Of a stretch of 64,000 nucleotides of DNA, positions 18,103 through 26,422 are shown piece by piece. The stretch's first letter is position 1. Each line of letters starts with the position of its first letter. This DNA is from Caulobacteraceae bacterium (GTDB taxonomy: Bacteria; Pseudomonadota; Alphaproteobacteria; Caulobacterales; Caulobacteraceae). A model generated the notes under the pieces. It saw only the letters and a program-made list of their open reading frames with translations. It had not been told where the DNA came from and did not search any database. A program made the translations under genes and the position numbers. The stretch covers positions 62,001 through 126,000 of the forward strand of contig CANJLQ010000005.1 of assembly GCA_947475735.1 (NCBI GenBank), written 5' to 3'.

Positions 18103-18192
18103 GCGCTACCGCTCGCGCCGCGGGCACTCGCTGCTTGAGCGCGGGGTCAGGGCGCTACCGCTCGCCGCGCGGCGGCTCGCTGCTTGAGCGCG
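18103..18192 (+). repeat. Direct duplication of a ~41-bp unit after rnpB
   Basis: Two nearly identical units, 18103-18143 and 18152-18192, both begin GCGCTACCGCTCG and end CTCGCTGCTTGAGCGCG, with differences in the middle. Each unit can also fold on itself (GCGCT/AGCGC ends). They sit between the rnpB terminator and inverted-repeat copy B. No coding potential is supported. Confidence 0.7.
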
Positions 18193-18198
18193 AACTCG

Positions 18199-18342
18199 CA
18201 ATCCTCCCCCGTTGGGGGAGGTGGATCCGTAGCGAAGCGAAGGAGACGGATGGGGCGCGCCGCGCACGCCCTCATCCGGACTTGCCCCCTGCGTCGCGGC
18301 GCGAAGCCGCGCCACGCCATCTCCCCCAACGGGGGAGGATTG
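18199..18342. repeat. Inverted-repeat element, family 1, copy B
   Basis: A 144-bp element with perfect 12-bp ends (CAATCCTCCCCC and complement) and the inner GTTGGGGGAGGTGG / CCATCTCCCCCAAC arms also found in copy A. It fills most of the gap between rnpB and queF and ends 14 nt before the queF ATG, so it may lie in the queF leader. No preQ1 riboswitch was recognised here. Confidence 0.8.
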
Positions 18343-18356
18343 TGTATGGCGACCTC

Positions 18357-18818
18357 ATGACCACCGATACCTCCGGCCTGAGCCAGCTCGGCCACCAGAC
18401 CCATCAGCCCGACAGCCCCGACACCGCGGTCCTGGAGCGCGTGCCGAATCCACATCCCGACGCCCTCTACCTCGCTCGCTTCACCGCGCCGGAGTTCACC
18501 AGCCTGTGCCCGGTCACGGGCCAGCCGGACTTCGCCCATCTGGTCATCGACTACGCCCCGGCCGAGTGGCTGGTCGAATCCAAGTCGCTGAAGCTCTACC
18601 TGACGGCCTTCCGCAACCACGGGGCCTTCCACGAGGACTGCACCGTCGCCGTCGGCCGCCGCATCGCCGACCTGCTTCAGCCGCGCTGGCTGCGCATCGG
18701 TGGCTACTGGTACCCGCGCGGCGGCATCCCCATCGACGTCTTCTGGCAAACGGGCGCCCCGCCTGAGGGCCTGTGGCTGCCCGACCAGGGCGTGCCGACC
18801 TATCGCGGGCGGGGCTAG
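18357..18818 (+). CDS. queF: NADPH-dependent 7-cyano-7-deazaguanine reductase QueF (short type)
   Basis: Reduces preQ0 to preQ1 in queuosine biosynthesis. 153 residues, matching the short, unimodular YkvM-type QueF. Family motifs: [16 protein letters not shown] with the catalytic Cys and Asp, [20 protein letters not shown] (NADPH/substrate motif with Glu and His), and [20 protein letters not shown]. The ATG at 18357 is the only sensible start. The frame is open upstream only because it crosses the repeat element. Confidence 0.95.
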   Translation: MTTDTSGLSQLGHQTHQPDSPDTAVLERVPNPHPDALYLARFTAPEFTSLCPVTGQPDFAHLVIDYAPAEWLVESKSLKLYLTAFRNHGAFHEDCTVAVGRRIADLLQPRWLRIGGYWYPRGGIPIDVFWQTGAPPEGLWLPDQGVPTYRGRG

Positions 18819-18880
18819 GCCGCTCCGGACATAAGAAACCCGTACTTGCGTCCGATCGCCGGGGCCATGAGAAGCGCGGC

Positions 18881-20416
18881 ATGACTGCACCGACTCCGAT
18901 GACGGTCGCCGCCCAAGGCGGGGCGGACGCGTCCCTGTCGCACAGGCTGCGCACGGCGGTGGCGGCGACCTTCGCCCATCCGGTCGGGCCGGTGACCCAG
19001 GTGACGGGCACAATGCTGATCGTGGTGCTGGCCCTGGCGACGAGCGCGGGTCTGTTCGCCGCGTTCGGCACCACCCGCCTGTCGATGGTCTTTCTCGGCG
19101 GCGTTCTCCTGGCCGCCCTGGCCTTCGGGGCCCGAGCCGGGCTGCTGGGGGCCGTGCTGGCGTTCGCCTGCTACAACTTCACCCTGACCGAGCCGCGCTT
19201 CAGCCTCGAGTTCGCGGGGCCGGAGGACATTCTCACCCTGACGCTCTTCCTGCTGGTCGCTCTGACGACCGGCGGGCTGGCCGGTCGCGTCCGTGAAAGC
19301 CAGCGGGCCGAGCGGGAGCGCGCCGATCAACTCTCGGCGCTGCTCGACGCCAGCCAGGCCCAGACGGCGACGGACGATCCCGATCGCATCCTCGCCGATC
19401 TCCAGCATCGGCTGGCCGCCGTGACCCGCGGCGTCGCCATCGTATCGCTGCCCGGACTTGCGTCGCAGGCTACGGCCGGCTCGAGCGAGCCGGACTGGTC
19501 TGGCCTCATGGGATCCCAACGCAGCCAAGGCGGCACCTGGCGCAGGGGAGACTGGCGCGCGCGCAGCCTCGGCGACGGCCCCGCGTCTCCCGTCGCGGCT
19601 TGGCGCATGCCCGGCGACGACAGCGACGGCATCGATGAGCTCTGCGAGGTGCTGGTCGATCTCGCGGCCGTTTCGCTTGAGCGCGCCCAGTTGGGCCAGA
19701 TGCGCAGTCGCGCCGAGGCCGATCGTCAGGCCGCCGCCCTGCGCGACGCCGTGCTGGCCTCGCTCTCCCACGACCTGCGCACACCGCTCGCCTCGATCCT
19801 GGCCTCCAGCACCAGCCTTCGGGACTACGAAGGCCGGTTCGATCCCGACACGCGGCGAGGCCTGGTGGCCGACATCATCGCCGAGGCGGATCGCCTCAAT
19901 CGATATGTCGGCAATCTGCTCAACCTGACGCGCATCCAGGCGGGCGCCCTGCGTCCGGTTCTGTCAGCGGTGAACCTGGCCGACGTTCTGGATCAGGCGG
20001 CGGGTCGGGCGGGACGGCCTGAGCTCCGCCTTGACGTCTCCGACGACCGGGTCGTGCTGGTCGAGGCTGACCCGCTGTTGCTGGAACAGGTGCTGTTCAA
20101 CGTCATCGACAATGCGATCACACACGCGGGCCCCGACGTGACGGTCAGGGCCGCCGTGGATCGGCGGGGCGACACGGCGCGTCTGTCCATCATCGACGAC
20201 GGACCCGGCGTGCCGGCCGCCGACGCCGCGAGTATCTTCGACACCTTCGTCCAGGCCCGGCCGACCGATAGGCGGTGCGGGGCGGGGATCGGGCTTTCGG
20301 TCGCCCGGGGCTTCATGGAGGCGATGGGTGGCGACATCTCGGCCAAACCCCGGGAGGACGGCGTCTCGGGCCTGAGGGTCACCCTCCGTCTCAGAGAGGC
20401 GTCCGCCGATGGCTAG
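18881..20416 (+). CDS. KdpD-like sensor histidine kinase lacking the KdpD/USP input domains
   Basis: 511 residues from the ATG at 18881. Layout: four closely packed membrane helices of the DUF4118 type (residues ~40-125, including SMVFLGGVLLAALAFGARAG and CYNFTLTEPRFSLEF), a cytoplasmic linker/GAF-like segment, HisKA with LASLSHDLRTPLASILA (His297), and HATPase with NVIDNAITHAG, DDGPGVP and GAGIGLSVARG. This matches the C-terminal half of KdpD. Canonical KdpD (~890 residues) has an N-terminal KdpD plus universal-stress domain that is absent here. Its stop lies 8 nt inside the response regulator gene. No kdpABC genes lie nearby, so a role in potassium control is unproven. Confidence 0.88.
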   Translation: MTAPTPMTVAAQGGADASLSHRLRTAVAATFAHPVGPVTQVTGTMLIVVLALATSAGLFAAFGTTRLSMVFLGGVLLAALAFGARAGLLGAVLAFACYNFTLTEPRFSLEFAGPEDILTLTLFLLVALTTGGLAGRVRESQRAERERADQLSALLDASQAQTATDDPDRILADLQHRLAAVTRGVAIVSLPGLASQATAGSSEPDWSGLMGSQRSQGGTWRRGDWRARSLGDGPASPVAAWRMPGDDSDGIDELCEVLVDLAAVSLERAQLGQMRSRAEADRQAAALRDAVLASLSHDLRTPLASILASSTSLRDYEGRFDPDTRRGLVADIIAEADRLNRYVGNLLNLTRIQAGALRPVLSAVNLADVLDQAAGRAGRPELRLDVSDDRVVLVEADPLLLEQVLFNVIDNAITHAGPDVTVRAAVDRRGDTARLSIIDDGPGVPAADAASIFDTFVQARPTDRRCGAGIGLSVARGFMEAMGGDISAKPREDGVSGLRVTLRLREASADG

Positions 20417-21095
20417 ATTGGTTCTGATCGAGGACGAGCCTGCCCTTGTCCGGTCCCTCCTGCCCGCCCTCGCGGCAGAGGACTGGTCGGTCGCCACCAG
20501 CGAGACCGGGGCCGAGGGCTTGACCGTCATCGCCCAGGAGGGCTGCGACCTGGTCCTGCTCGACCTCGGACTGCCGGACATGGACGGCAAAGAGGTGATC
20601 GCCCGCCTGCGCGAATGGTCCGATGTGCCGATCATCGTGCTGAGCGCCCGGCACCAGGAAACGGAGAAGATCGCCGCTCTGGACCTCGGCGCGGACGATT
20701 TCGTCAACAAGCCCTTCGCTGTCGGAGAGCTCATGGCCCGGCTGAGAGCCGTGACGCGAGGCCGGGAACGGCGCTTCCGATCGCAGTCCAGCTTCGTCCT
20801 CGGACCGCTGTCGATCGACTTCCTGACCCGGACCGTCGTCTTCGATGAGCAGGAGATTCATCTGACCCGTCGCGAGTACGATCTCGTGCGGACGCTGGCG
20901 CGCCACGTCGGCCTGATCGTCACCCACCGTCAGCTCGCGGCCTCTATCTGGGGCCCGGGCGCGGGCGTCGAGCAGCAGGCGATCCGGGTCCTGGTCGCCC
21001 AGACGCGCCAGAAGCTCGAAGCCGATCCCTCTCGTCCGCGCTTGATCCTGACCGAGCAAGGTCTCGGTTACCGGCTCCGCGATCCCTCAGACTGA
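20409..21095 (+). CDS. KdpE-like OmpR-family response regulator
   Basis: 228 residues. The receiver domain has E8/D9, phospho-acceptor Asp52 (LLDLGLPDMDG), the SAR switch residue region (VLSARHQE) and Lys in VNKPF. The C-terminal winged helix ends IRVLVAQTRQKLEADPSRPR and GLGYRL, the pattern of KdpE. It overlaps the kinase gene by 8 nt and is surely its partner. The 3' end overlaps by 9 nt the convergent oxygenase gene. Confidence 0.93.
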   Translation: MARLVLIEDEPALVRSLLPALAAEDWSVATSETGAEGLTVIAQEGCDLVLLDLGLPDMDGKEVIARLREWSDVPIIVLSARHQETEKIAALDLGADDFVNKPFAVGELMARLRAVTRGRERRFRSQSSFVLGPLSIDFLTRTVVFDEQEIHLTRREYDLVRTLARHVGLIVTHRQLAASIWGPGAGVEQQAIRVLVAQTRQKLEADPSRPRLILTEQGLGYRLRDPSD

Positions 21096-22214
21096 GGCGG
21101 ATTGCCGTTCCGGCGCCGGCTCGCTCGCGGTCGGCGCGCCCGGGGCCTTCCCGTGAGGCACGATGTAATGCGCGTTTTCCTGACGGATCTTGGCGGCGGC
21201 ATCGTCGTAGAAGAACGGCAGAAAGGCGTAGCGGGTCCCACGCGTCACCGGCGTCGCTTCGTGCAGAAGTGAACACGAGAAGACCACCGCGCCGCCGGTC
21301 GGCGGGCGGTAGGTCCGTCGACCGAACTCGGCGAAACGCAGGTCGCCGCCGTCGAACTCCTCGGCGTTCAGATTGATGGAGCAGGCGAAACGCCGGTGCG
21401 CCGTGCCCCTCGAGGTATTGTCGCGATGCGGTTTGAAATACCCGCCGTCGTCGGCCGAATAGCAGGCGACGATGTATCGCTCCATCCGGGTGGCCTTGAA
21501 GGCGAAAGCGCGTTCGATCTCGGGGATCAGGTTGTGAAACACCCGGTTCTGGATGGTCTTCTGCAGTCCCGCGTCGGTGATGACGGTGTCGCGCCGCTTT
21601 TTGAAATCATCCAGCACGCCGACCGTCATGCCGTTGATCTCGCGCATGACCCCCGACGGGCCGCCGCCGTGGGCGCGATAGACATCGATCAGGGTCCGGC
21701 ACAGCTCCGGCTCGAACACGCGGGGCACGATCAGGACCGGCGCGTGCATCGGCACGCCCGCGTAGTTTTCTGCTGGACCCGCCGCGCGCAGGCGATCGAA
21801 GATCGGCTGGCTTCTCTCCAGCGGCGCGGCCAGGACGATCCGCAATGAGGGGTCCAGCAGAAACCAATGACCCGTGGTGCCGCCATCCGGCGCGCGCACG
21901 CCGAAACGATCCGCGATCGCGCCGTCGGGGTCATGAAAATGACGAATGCCGGGCAGCTCGGGCTGCAACGCGGCGAAGGCCTCCTGTCTGCGCGAGACGG
22001 TGAAGGCGATGCGATCTTCGTCGTCCAGAAGATGCCGCTCGGCCCGTAGCGCCCGTAGGGCGGCGGCCGCCCTGTCGGTGTCCTCGGGCAAGAACACCAC
22101 GACGGTATAGAATCCGCCGAGGCTGCCGAAGTTGAAGTCCGGGCGACTGTGCGTGATCGCGTGGAAAAACTCCGGGCGGCGGCCGACGATCAGGGGTGTA
22201 GCAGGAAGCGTCAT
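21087..22214 (-). CDS. Thioredoxin-fold / 2OG-Fe(II) oxygenase fusion protein
   Basis: 375 residues from the ATG at 22212-22214; another in-frame ATG at 22236-22238 is possible. Residues ~1-165 resemble a peroxiredoxin/redoxin domain (GGFYTVVVFLPEDTD, HFHDPDGAIADRFGV, GHWFLLDPSLRIVLAAPL) but contain no cysteine, so that half cannot be a peroxidase. The C-terminal half is a prolyl-4-hydroxylase-like dioxygenase: iron ligands HRD in GYFKPHRDNTS and His in LLHEATPVTRGTRYAFLPF, with the Arg that binds 2-oxoglutarate. The substrate is unknown. It may oxidise a protein recognised by the redoxin-like half (inference). Confidence 0.85.
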   Translation of the reverse strand: MTLPATPLIVGRRPEFFHAITHSRPDFNFGSLGGFYTVVVFLPEDTDRAAAALRALRAERHLLDDEDRIAFTVSRRQEAFAALQPELPGIRHFHDPDGAIADRFGVRAPDGGTTGHWFLLDPSLRIVLAAPLERSQPIFDRLRAAGPAENYAGVPMHAPVLIVPRVFEPELCRTLIDVYRAHGGGPSGVMREINGMTVGVLDDFKKRRDTVITDAGLQKTIQNRVFHNLIPEIERAFAFKATRMERYIVACYSADDGGYFKPHRDNTSRGTAHRRFACSINLNAEEFDGGDLRFAEFGRRTYRPPTGGAVVFSCSLLHEATPVTRGTRYAFLPFFYDDAAAKIRQENAHYIVPHGKAPGAPTASEPAPERQSASV

Positions 22215-22352
22215 GGTGGCATGAGCTAGCGAGCCCATGGCCGTCACCGCAAACGTAAGAAATGTATAACGACACCGATCACTGGCCGGGACACCCACCT
22301 CTGCTCCCGTCGTCTTCGCCCCGTGGCCGGGCGAAGGGATAGCGGCCAGAGC

Positions 22353-23210
22353 ATGCCCCTCCCCACCCGTCTTCCCCTCGAGACCGCCGGTCGCGGCTGG
22401 CTGACGGCCGCCCAGGCCTGGGCCGACCAGTCGCGCCTGAACGGCTGGGCCTTCGAGTTCCTGTGGTTCGGGCTGAAACAGGCCTGGGCGTGTCTCTTCG
22501 GCGGGGCGATGCTCGCGCTCATCCTCGGCACGTTTCTGCTGTGGCCCGACGTCAGCCCGATCAGCCGCTACGACTTTCTGGTCGTGGGAGCGGTCGCCAT
22601 CCAGGCGGCGATGCTGGCGCTTCGGCTCGAGACCTGGGCCGAGGCGCGGGTGATCCTGCTGTTCCACATCGCCGGGACGATCATGGAGCTGTTCAAGACG
22701 GCCCACGGATCATGGCTCTATCCGGAGGACAGCCTGCTCCGGATCGGGGCCGTGCCGCTGTTCTCGGGCTTCATGTACGCGGCGGTGGGGTCCTACATCG
22801 CGCGGGTCCAGCGCATCTTCCACATCCGGGTGCGGCGCTATCCGCCGGAATGGGCGACCTGGGTCCTCGCAGCGGCCATCTATCTGAACTTCTTCGCCCA
22901 CCACTGGCTGCCGGACATTCGGCTGCTGTTGTTCGTGGCCACGGCCCTGCTGTTCGGGCGAGGGTGGTTCCACTTCACCGCCGACCGGAAGCGACGGTCG
23001 ATGCCTCTGTTGCTGGGCTTCTTCCTGGTGGCGCTTTTCATCTGGTTCGCCGAGAACCTGGCCACCTTCGGCCGGGCCTGGGCCTATCCGGGACAGGAGG
23101 CGGGGTGGGAGATGGTGTCCCTGGCCAAGCTGGGCAGCTGGTTCCTGCTGATGATCATTTCGGTGGTGCTGGTTTCGCTGGTCCACCGTCCGGAAGAGGA
23201 GCCGCGATGA
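22353..23210 (+). CDS. DUF817 family integral membrane protein
   Basis: 285 residues from the ATG at 22353. About eight hydrophobic helices are visible, for example AMLALILGTFLLWPDV, FLVVGAVAIQAAMLAL, WVLAAAIYLNFFAHHW, LLLFVATALLFG and LGSWFLLMIISVVLVSLV. DUF817 hallmarks include LFHIAGTIMELFKTAHGSW, LFSGFMYAAVGSYIARV and FFAHHWLPDIR. No biochemical function is established for the family. Its stop overlaps the methyltransferase start (ATGA), so the two are co-translated. Confidence 0.85.
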   Translation: MPLPTRLPLETAGRGWLTAAQAWADQSRLNGWAFEFLWFGLKQAWACLFGGAMLALILGTFLLWPDVSPISRYDFLVVGAVAIQAAMLALRLETWAEARVILLFHIAGTIMELFKTAHGSWLYPEDSLLRIGAVPLFSGFMYAAVGSYIARVQRIFHIRVRRYPPEWATWVLAAAIYLNFFAHHWLPDIRLLLFVATALLFGRGWFHFTADRKRRSMPLLLGFFLVALFIWFAENLATFGRAWAYPGQEAGWEMVSLAKLGSWFLLMIISVVLVSLVHRPEEEPR

Positions 23211-23929
23211 GCGACGGATGGGATGTGTCGGCCGAGGCCTGGATCGCGTCACAGGGCGACGAAGGCGATTTCGGCCGGCGCTGGGTCATGGACGCGCCGA
23301 TGCTGGAGCGCGTCCGGCTTGGGACCTACGCTCGCGCCTTGGACGTGGGCTGTGGCGAGGGGCGGTTCTGCCGGATGCTGAAAGTCGAGGGGGTGGCGGC
23401 GGTCGGCATCGATCCGACCGAGGCCCTGATCGACCATGCCCGCACGCGGGATCCCGAAGGCGACTACCGCGTCGAAGCCGCCGAGGCCCTGGGGTTCGAG
23501 GCCAACACGTTCGACCTGGTGGTCAGCTATTTGTCGCTGATCGACATTCCCGACGCGGCGGTGGCGATCCGCGAGATGGGGCGGGTGCTGGCCCCGGGCG
23601 GCAGGCTGCTGATCGCCAACCTCGCCGGCTACAACTCGGCCGCCGACGCCAACGGTCTGGGCTGGGTGACCCTGCCGGACGGTCGCCGCGCCCATGCCAT
23701 GGACCACTATCTGGAGGAGAAGGTCGGATGGATCGCCTGGAAGGGAATCCGCATCCAGAACTGGCACCGACCGCTCTCGACCTACATGACCCTGCTGCTG
23801 GAGCAGGGTCTGCGGCTGACGCATTTCGCCGAGCCGCGCGCGGATCCCGGCGGCGATCCCGTCCGGGCCGCCCACTATGACCGCGCGCCCTGGTTCATGC
23901 TGATGGAATGGGAGAAGCCCGCCGCCTGA
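23207..23929 (+). CDS. Class I SAM-dependent methyltransferase
   Basis: 240 residues. The SAM-binding motif I is ALDVGCGEGRFCRML, with the acidic end of strand 2 in AVGIDPTEALIDHAR. DLVVSYLSLIDIPD (motif II position), EMGRVLAPGGRLLIANLAG (motif III) and the closing strand WFMLMEWEK complete a UbiE/BioC-like Rossmann fold. The acceptor is unknown. The start overlaps the end of the DUF817 gene by 4 nt. Confidence 0.9.
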   Translation: MSDGWDVSAEAWIASQGDEGDFGRRWVMDAPMLERVRLGTYARALDVGCGEGRFCRMLKVEGVAAVGIDPTEALIDHARTRDPEGDYRVEAAEALGFEANTFDLVVSYLSLIDIPDAAVAIREMGRVLAPGGRLLIANLAGYNSAADANGLGWVTLPDGRRAHAMDHYLEEKVGWIAWKGIRIQNWHRPLSTYMTLLLEQGLRLTHFAEPRADPGGDPVRAAHYDRAPWFMLMEWEKPAA

Positions 23930-23933
23930 GTGG

Positions 23934-24542
23934 TCAGGGCAGCCGCGTCGTGATCGCCGAGATGTCGGGCCGCTCGCGTTCCAGCAGCGGCTCGACGGGC
24001 GTGCCGATGTGGATGAAGCCGGCCACCTTCTCGTTCGCGGTCACGCCGAACAGGGCTGCGGCCTCGCTGTCATAGCTGTACCAGTCGGTGATCCAGCTGG
24101 AGGCGAACCCCAGCGCCGCCGCGGCATGCTCGATGTTCATGCAGACGGCGCCTGCGGACAGCACCTGCTCCCACTCGGGCTTGGACGCCGGGCGGGCGGT
24201 CGAGACGACGAGCACGGTCACGGGGGCGGTCGTCAGCTTGGCCAGGACCGCCGTCGCCTTTGCGGGCAGTTCCTTGACGACCGCCATCGCCGCGAGCCGT
24301 TCGGCGATCTCCAGCCGCGTCTGGCGACCCAGGACGACGAAGCGCCACGGGGTCAGCTTGCCGTGATCGGGGCTGCGCGCGCCGAGCCTCAGGATCAGGT
24401 CCAGCTGCGCCTCCGACGGGCCCGGTCCCGCCAATCCCTGCGACGGGGCCGAGCGACGGACGGCCAGCCGCGCCAGCATCTCCGGCGAGGGTTCGGGGGC
24501 GGGCAGGGGGGTGCCGAGGTCGAAATGCGCAAGTTCGGTCAT
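23934..24542 (-). CDS. Nitroreductase family protein (YdjA-like)
   Basis: 202 residues. An FMN-dependent oxidoreductase fold: RRSAPSQGL at the FMN phosphate site, GARSPDHGKLTPWRFVVL, an aliphatic core (AGAVCMNIEHAAAALGFASSW split around the dimer helix), and the final EKVAGFIHIGTP that closes over FMN. The similarity is to the small YdjA group, whose substrates are unclear. It converges with the methyltransferase gene with only 4 nt between the stops. Confidence 0.9.
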   Translation of the reverse strand: MTELAHFDLGTPLPAPEPSPEMLARLAVRRSAPSQGLAGPGPSEAQLDLILRLGARSPDHGKLTPWRFVVLGRQTRLEIAERLAAMAVVKELPAKATAVLAKLTTAPVTVLVVSTARPASKPEWEQVLSAGAVCMNIEHAAAALGFASSWITDWYSYDSEAAALFGVTANEKVAGFIHIGTPVEPLLERERPDISAITTRLP

Positions 24543-24588
24543 GAGCCCCTAGCTAGTCGCCCCGATCCTTCTGCGCCATAGATCGGCG

Positions 24589-25236
24589 GTGACCGATGCT
24601 CCGCCCGACGAAGACGACATGCCCGTCCCGGCCTGGGCCGAGGGGCTGCCTCGCCCTCCGCCCTGGCAGGAGATCAGCGGCAAGACCGTCTACGAGAACG
24701 CCTGGGTCCGGATGACCGAGCATCAGGCCGTGGCTCCGACCGGGACCCAGGCCCTGTACGGCGTGTTCCGGCCCAAGCACCTGGCGGCGGGCGTCCTGCC
24801 GATCCACGCCGACGGCACCGTCACCCTCGTCGGCCAGGCGCGCTTCCCCCATGCGAACTATTCCTGGGAGATGCCCGAAGGCGGCGTGCCGGACGGCGAA
24901 GATCCCCTGGCCGGTGTTCAGCGCGAACTGGCCGAGGAGGCGGGCCTCGCGGCGCGGTCGTGGCGCGAGGTCCTGCGCATGGAGCTGTCGAACTCCGTCA
25001 CCGACGAGCGGGCGATCGCCTGGCTGGCCTGGGACCTGACCGAGGTCGCCAAGGCCCCCGACCCGACCGAGGTCATCGCCATCGTCCGCGTGCCCTTCAT
25101 GGCTCTGATCCACGAGATCCACCGGGGCAGCATCCGCGACGCCTTCACGGTGGCGACGGGGCTCCGGGCCTACCATATGGCGCGGGAACACATCCTGCCC
25201 GGCTGGCTGGCGCACGCCATGCTGACGCGGGTATGA
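24589..25236 (+). CDS. NUDIX hydrolase (ADP-ribose pyrophosphatase-like)
   Basis: 215 residues from the GTG at 24589; an ATG at 24619 is an alternative. The Nudix box GGVPDGEDPLAGVQRELAEE plus AG is complete (Gx5Ex7REUxEExGU). The upstream strand LVGQARFPHANYSWEMPEGG is the arrangement of NudF-like enzymes that split ADP-ribose or other nucleoside diphosphate-linked compounds. It is divergent from the nitroreductase gene with a 46-nt gap, followed after 19 nt by cysE. Confidence 0.9.
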   Translation: MTDAPPDEDDMPVPAWAEGLPRPPPWQEISGKTVYENAWVRMTEHQAVAPTGTQALYGVFRPKHLAAGVLPIHADGTVTLVGQARFPHANYSWEMPEGGVPDGEDPLAGVQRELAEEAGLAARSWREVLRMELSNSVTDERAIAWLAWDLTEVAKAPDPTEVIAIVRVPFMALIHEIHRGSIRDAFTVATGLRAYHMAREHILPGWLAHAMLTRV

Positions 25237-25255
25237 TGCGCCTATGGAGCCCGTG

Positions 25256-26077
25256 ATGCCCAAGTTTGAAGTCGTCGCGGCGCAGGACAGCGTCTGGAGC
25301 CAGCTGAGGGCGTCGGCCGAGGACGCCGCCCGTAGCGAGCCCCACCTGGGCTCGCTGATGAACGCGACCATCCTGTCGCATCAGGATCTGGCCAATGCGT
25401 TGAGCTTCCAGATCGCGCGCAAGATCGGCGACGGAGAGCTGGCCGCCATGAGCGTGCGCGAGGTCTGCGCCTTCGCCCACTGGTCTGACCCCTCGATCGT
25501 CGCGGCGGCGGAGGCCGACCTTCAGGCGGTGGCCGAGCGCGATCCGGCGATCAAGACGCTGCTGCAGCCCTTCCTCTACTTCAAGGGCTTCCAGGCGCTG
25601 CAGGCCTGGCGCGTGGCCCACTGGCTGTGGGGCCAGGGCCGCGAGACCTTGGCGTTTCACTTCCAGAGCCGCATCTCCGAACTGTTCCAGGTCGACATTC
25701 ATCCGGCCGCCAAGATGGGCTCGGGCCTGTTCCTGGATCACGGCACGGGCATCGTCATCGGCGAGACGGCGGTGGTCGGCGACGAGGTCTCGATGCTGCA
25801 CGGCGTGACCCTGGGCGGCACGGGGGCCGAGCGCGGCGATCGTCATCCCAAGATCGGCAAGGGCGTGCTGCTGGGCGCGGGGGCCAAGGTTCTGGGCAAC
25901 ATCACGATCGGCGACTACGCAAAGGTGGCCTCCGGCTCGGTGGTGCTGAAACCCGTGCCTGCCGGATGCACCGTGGCCGGCGTTCCGGCGCGGCTGGTCA
26001 ACTGCCCGACCGACGCCACGCCGGCGCGCACGATGGACCATACCCTGGCCGACATCGTCTACGACTTCGTGATCTAG
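25256..26077 (+). CDS. cysE: Serine O-acetyltransferase CysE
   Basis: Forms O-acetylserine from serine and acetyl-CoA, the entry to cysteine synthesis. 273 residues from the ATG at 25256, preferred over the ATG at 25244 because GGAG lies 6 nt upstream. The N-terminal helical domain (DAARSEPHLGSLMNATIL) is followed by left-handed beta-helix hexapeptides: DIHPAAKMGSGLFLDHGTG, VIGETAVVGDEVSMLHGVTL (catalytic His region), GGTG, RHPKIGKGVLLGAGAKVLGN. The C-terminal tail ends YDFVI; the terminal Ile typically enters the cysteine synthase active site. Confidence 0.96.
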   Translation: MPKFEVVAAQDSVWSQLRASAEDAARSEPHLGSLMNATILSHQDLANALSFQIARKIGDGELAAMSVREVCAFAHWSDPSIVAAAEADLQAVAERDPAIKTLLQPFLYFKGFQALQAWRVAHWLWGQGRETLAFHFQSRISELFQVDIHPAAKMGSGLFLDHGTGIVIGETAVVGDEVSMLHGVTLGGTGAERGDRHPKIGKGVLLGAGAKVLGNITIGDYAKVASGSVVLKPVPAGCTVAGVPARLVNCPTDATPARTMDHTLADIVYDFVI

Positions 26078-26138
26078 GGTTCACTTCGCGCGCCCCCGCC
26101 TTTAGGGTCCGCCGCCAACATCCAGACCCGAGGCCCCC

Positions 26139-26351
26139 GTGACCGAAGCAGACATGAAGCGCGTCGAGACGCACCTGAAACGCACCTTCAACACGGGCGG
26201 CATCATCGTGAAGCCTCGCCCCAAGGTCAGCGATTCGGCCGAAGTCTACGTTGGTGACGAGTTCATCGGCGTCGTCTTCGAGGATGAGGACGAGGACGGC
26301 AGCTTCATGTTCGAGATGGCCATCCTGGCCGAGGACCTGCCCGCCGCCTGA
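26139..26351 (+). CDS. DUF3126 family protein
   Basis: 70 residues from a GTG. A small acidic protein conserved in alphaproteobacteria: ADMKRVETHLKRTFN, GGIIVKPRPKVSDSAEVYVG, EFIGVVFEDEDEDG and the closing SFMFEMAILAEDL. No function is known for the family. It follows cysE by 61 nt and is closed by a strong hairpin terminator. Confidence 0.85.
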   Translation: MTEADMKRVETHLKRTFNTGGIIVKPRPKVSDSAEVYVGDEFIGVVFEDEDEDGSFMFEMAILAEDLPAA

Positions 26352-26373
26352 GGCGACGGACGCAGGACATGAA

Positions 26374-26403
26374 AACGCCGGGCGGAGCGATCCGCCCGGC
26401 GTT
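26374..26403. terminator. Intrinsic (bidirectional) terminator hairpin
   Basis: Perfect 13-bp arms (AACGCCGGGCGGA and complement) around a GCGA loop, with A and T runs on the flanks. It lies between the DUF3126 gene and the convergent Ala/Lys-rich gene and can serve both. Confidence 0.85.
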
Positions 26404-26422
26404 TCGCGTTTTCAGGCCTGGC

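Noticed and set aside
18103..18192. CRISPR array
   Set aside because: Only two units separated by 8 nt, with internal differences and no spacers of regular length; no cas genes are present.
18090..18356. preQ1 riboswitch upstream of queF
   Set aside because: The interval is filled by a direct duplication and an inverted repeat; no compact preQ1 aptamer pattern was recognised.
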